Source: Deltaproteobacteria bacterium (GTDB taxonomy: Bacteria; Desulfobacterota_B; Binatia; Bin18). Taken from it: a stretch of 6,360 bases of DNA. The stretch lies in the NCBI GenBank assembly GCA_012271025.1, contig JAAXHF010000632.1:1-6360 (forward strand). The letters run 5' to 3'. Position numbers and translations under genes: made by a program. Below the pieces are notes generated by a model, which was not told where the DNA came from, ran no database searches, and saw only the letters and a list, made by a program, of their open reading frames with translations. Shown in pieces: positions 6,079 to 6,360 of the stretch; position 1 is the first letter of the stretch; every line of letters starts with the position of its first letter.

Positions 6079-6354
6079 ATGCCGATAGGGAAGACAGGGA
6101 TCGGGGGACTCATCGGGGCGAGCCTACTCGGGCTGGCCGCCTGCCAGCCGCCGCCGGAAGAAGCCGCGCCCGAGCCACAGCTGAGCCCACGCCAGGCGTG
6201 CTATGAGGCCTGCACCAAAACGGTTGACGCCAGCCGGGCCGCGTGTCGGGACGAGTTGCTGGAGCAGGGCGCGCTGGATCGGCTGATGGACTGCAATGTC
6301 ACCGCCGACCAGGAGCTGGCCGACTGCCGGGCCGGCTGTCAGGAACAGTCCTAG
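6079..6354 (+). CDS. Small cysteine-rich lipoprotein, function unknown
   Basis: This 91-residue protein has a lipoprotein signal peptide: K5, a hydrophobic stretch at residues 7-20, and lipobox L19-A-A-C22. The predicted mature protein starts at C22. A Pro/Glu/Ala-rich linker (QPPPEEAAPEPQ, 23-34) follows, then a domain with six cysteines: C41-x3-C45-x10-C56-x15-C72-x10-C83-x3-C87. The spacing is an exact mirror image about its centre. Residues 38-63 and 66-88 look helical, so the simplest model is an antiparallel helical hairpin with nested disulfides C41-C87, C45-C83 and C56-C72. The paired CX3C resembles twin-CX3C helical hairpins, but I do not recognise a family and infer no homology. Lipidation and disulfides both imply an envelope location. 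Q23 after the lipid cysteine, rather than Asp, suggests outer-membrane sorting by the enterobacterial rule. The start is fixed by AGGAGG at 6068-6073; a terminator sits immediately upstream. Confidence 0.85.
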   Translation: MPIGKTGIGGLIGASLLGLAACQPPPEEAAPEPQLSPRQACYEACTKTVDASRAACRDELLEQGALDRLMDCNVTADQELADCRAGCQEQS

Positions 6355-6360
6355 CATGTC

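Noticed and set aside
6355..6360. ATG at 6356 two bases after the lipoprotein stop, possibly the next gene start
   Set aside because: Only five bases remain in the window, so neither a frame nor a ribosome-binding context can be judged.

Overview
The window is GC-rich by eye (roughly 60-65%) and densely coding. Every supported gene is on the + strand, with short gaps. An outer-membrane beta-barrel, a lipoprotein with a lipobox, and strong AGGAGG-type ribosome-binding sites point to a Gram-negative bacterium. No rRNA, tRNA or phylogenetic marker is present. A proteobacterial or proteobacteria-like uncultured lineage (for example Tectomicrobia/Entotheonella-like) is a guess from gene content and from a GTAGGGGCGG-type palindrome.

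Layout. (1) 2-361: C-terminal part of a DUF1329 protein, cut by the window edge. (2) 376-2073: a DUF1302 outer-membrane barrel, 14 bases after the DUF1329 stop; together they form an envelope pair of the kind found with RND/MMPL-type lipid or hydrophobic-compound transporters. (3) 2092-2140: an inverted repeat with 9-base perfect arms, just before a strong ribosome-binding site. (4) 2156-2761 and 2768-3529: a soluble DUF1326 protein with a CxCxxxCxC cluster and a multi-pass DUF2182 membrane protein, 6 bases apart, probably a two-gene metal-related module. (5) 3526-3555: a palindromic repeat whose left arm supplies the DUF2182 stop codon. (6) 3589-4308 and 4324-6003: an L-2-amino-thiazoline-4-carboxylate (ATC) hydrolase-family protein and an amidohydrolase of the N-acyl-D-amino-acid deacylase type, 15 bases apart, plausibly a catabolic pair acting on C-N bonds. 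(7) 6027-6065: a strong intrinsic terminator. (8) 6079-6354: a 91-residue lipoprotein with a mirror-symmetric set of six cysteines, whose ribosome-binding site touches the terminator T-tract.

How the genes may work together. Three modules can be read: envelope transport (DUF1329/DUF1302), metal handling (DUF1326/DUF2182), and hydrolytic catabolism (ATC hydrolase/amidohydrolase). They are co-oriented, but nothing shows that they serve one pathway. I see no mobile element, CRISPR array or defence system. The least explained items are the symmetric-cysteine lipoprotein and its terminator-abutting start, the DUF1326/DUF2182 pair, and an amidohydrolase that appears to lack two of the D-aminoacylase metal-binding histidines.
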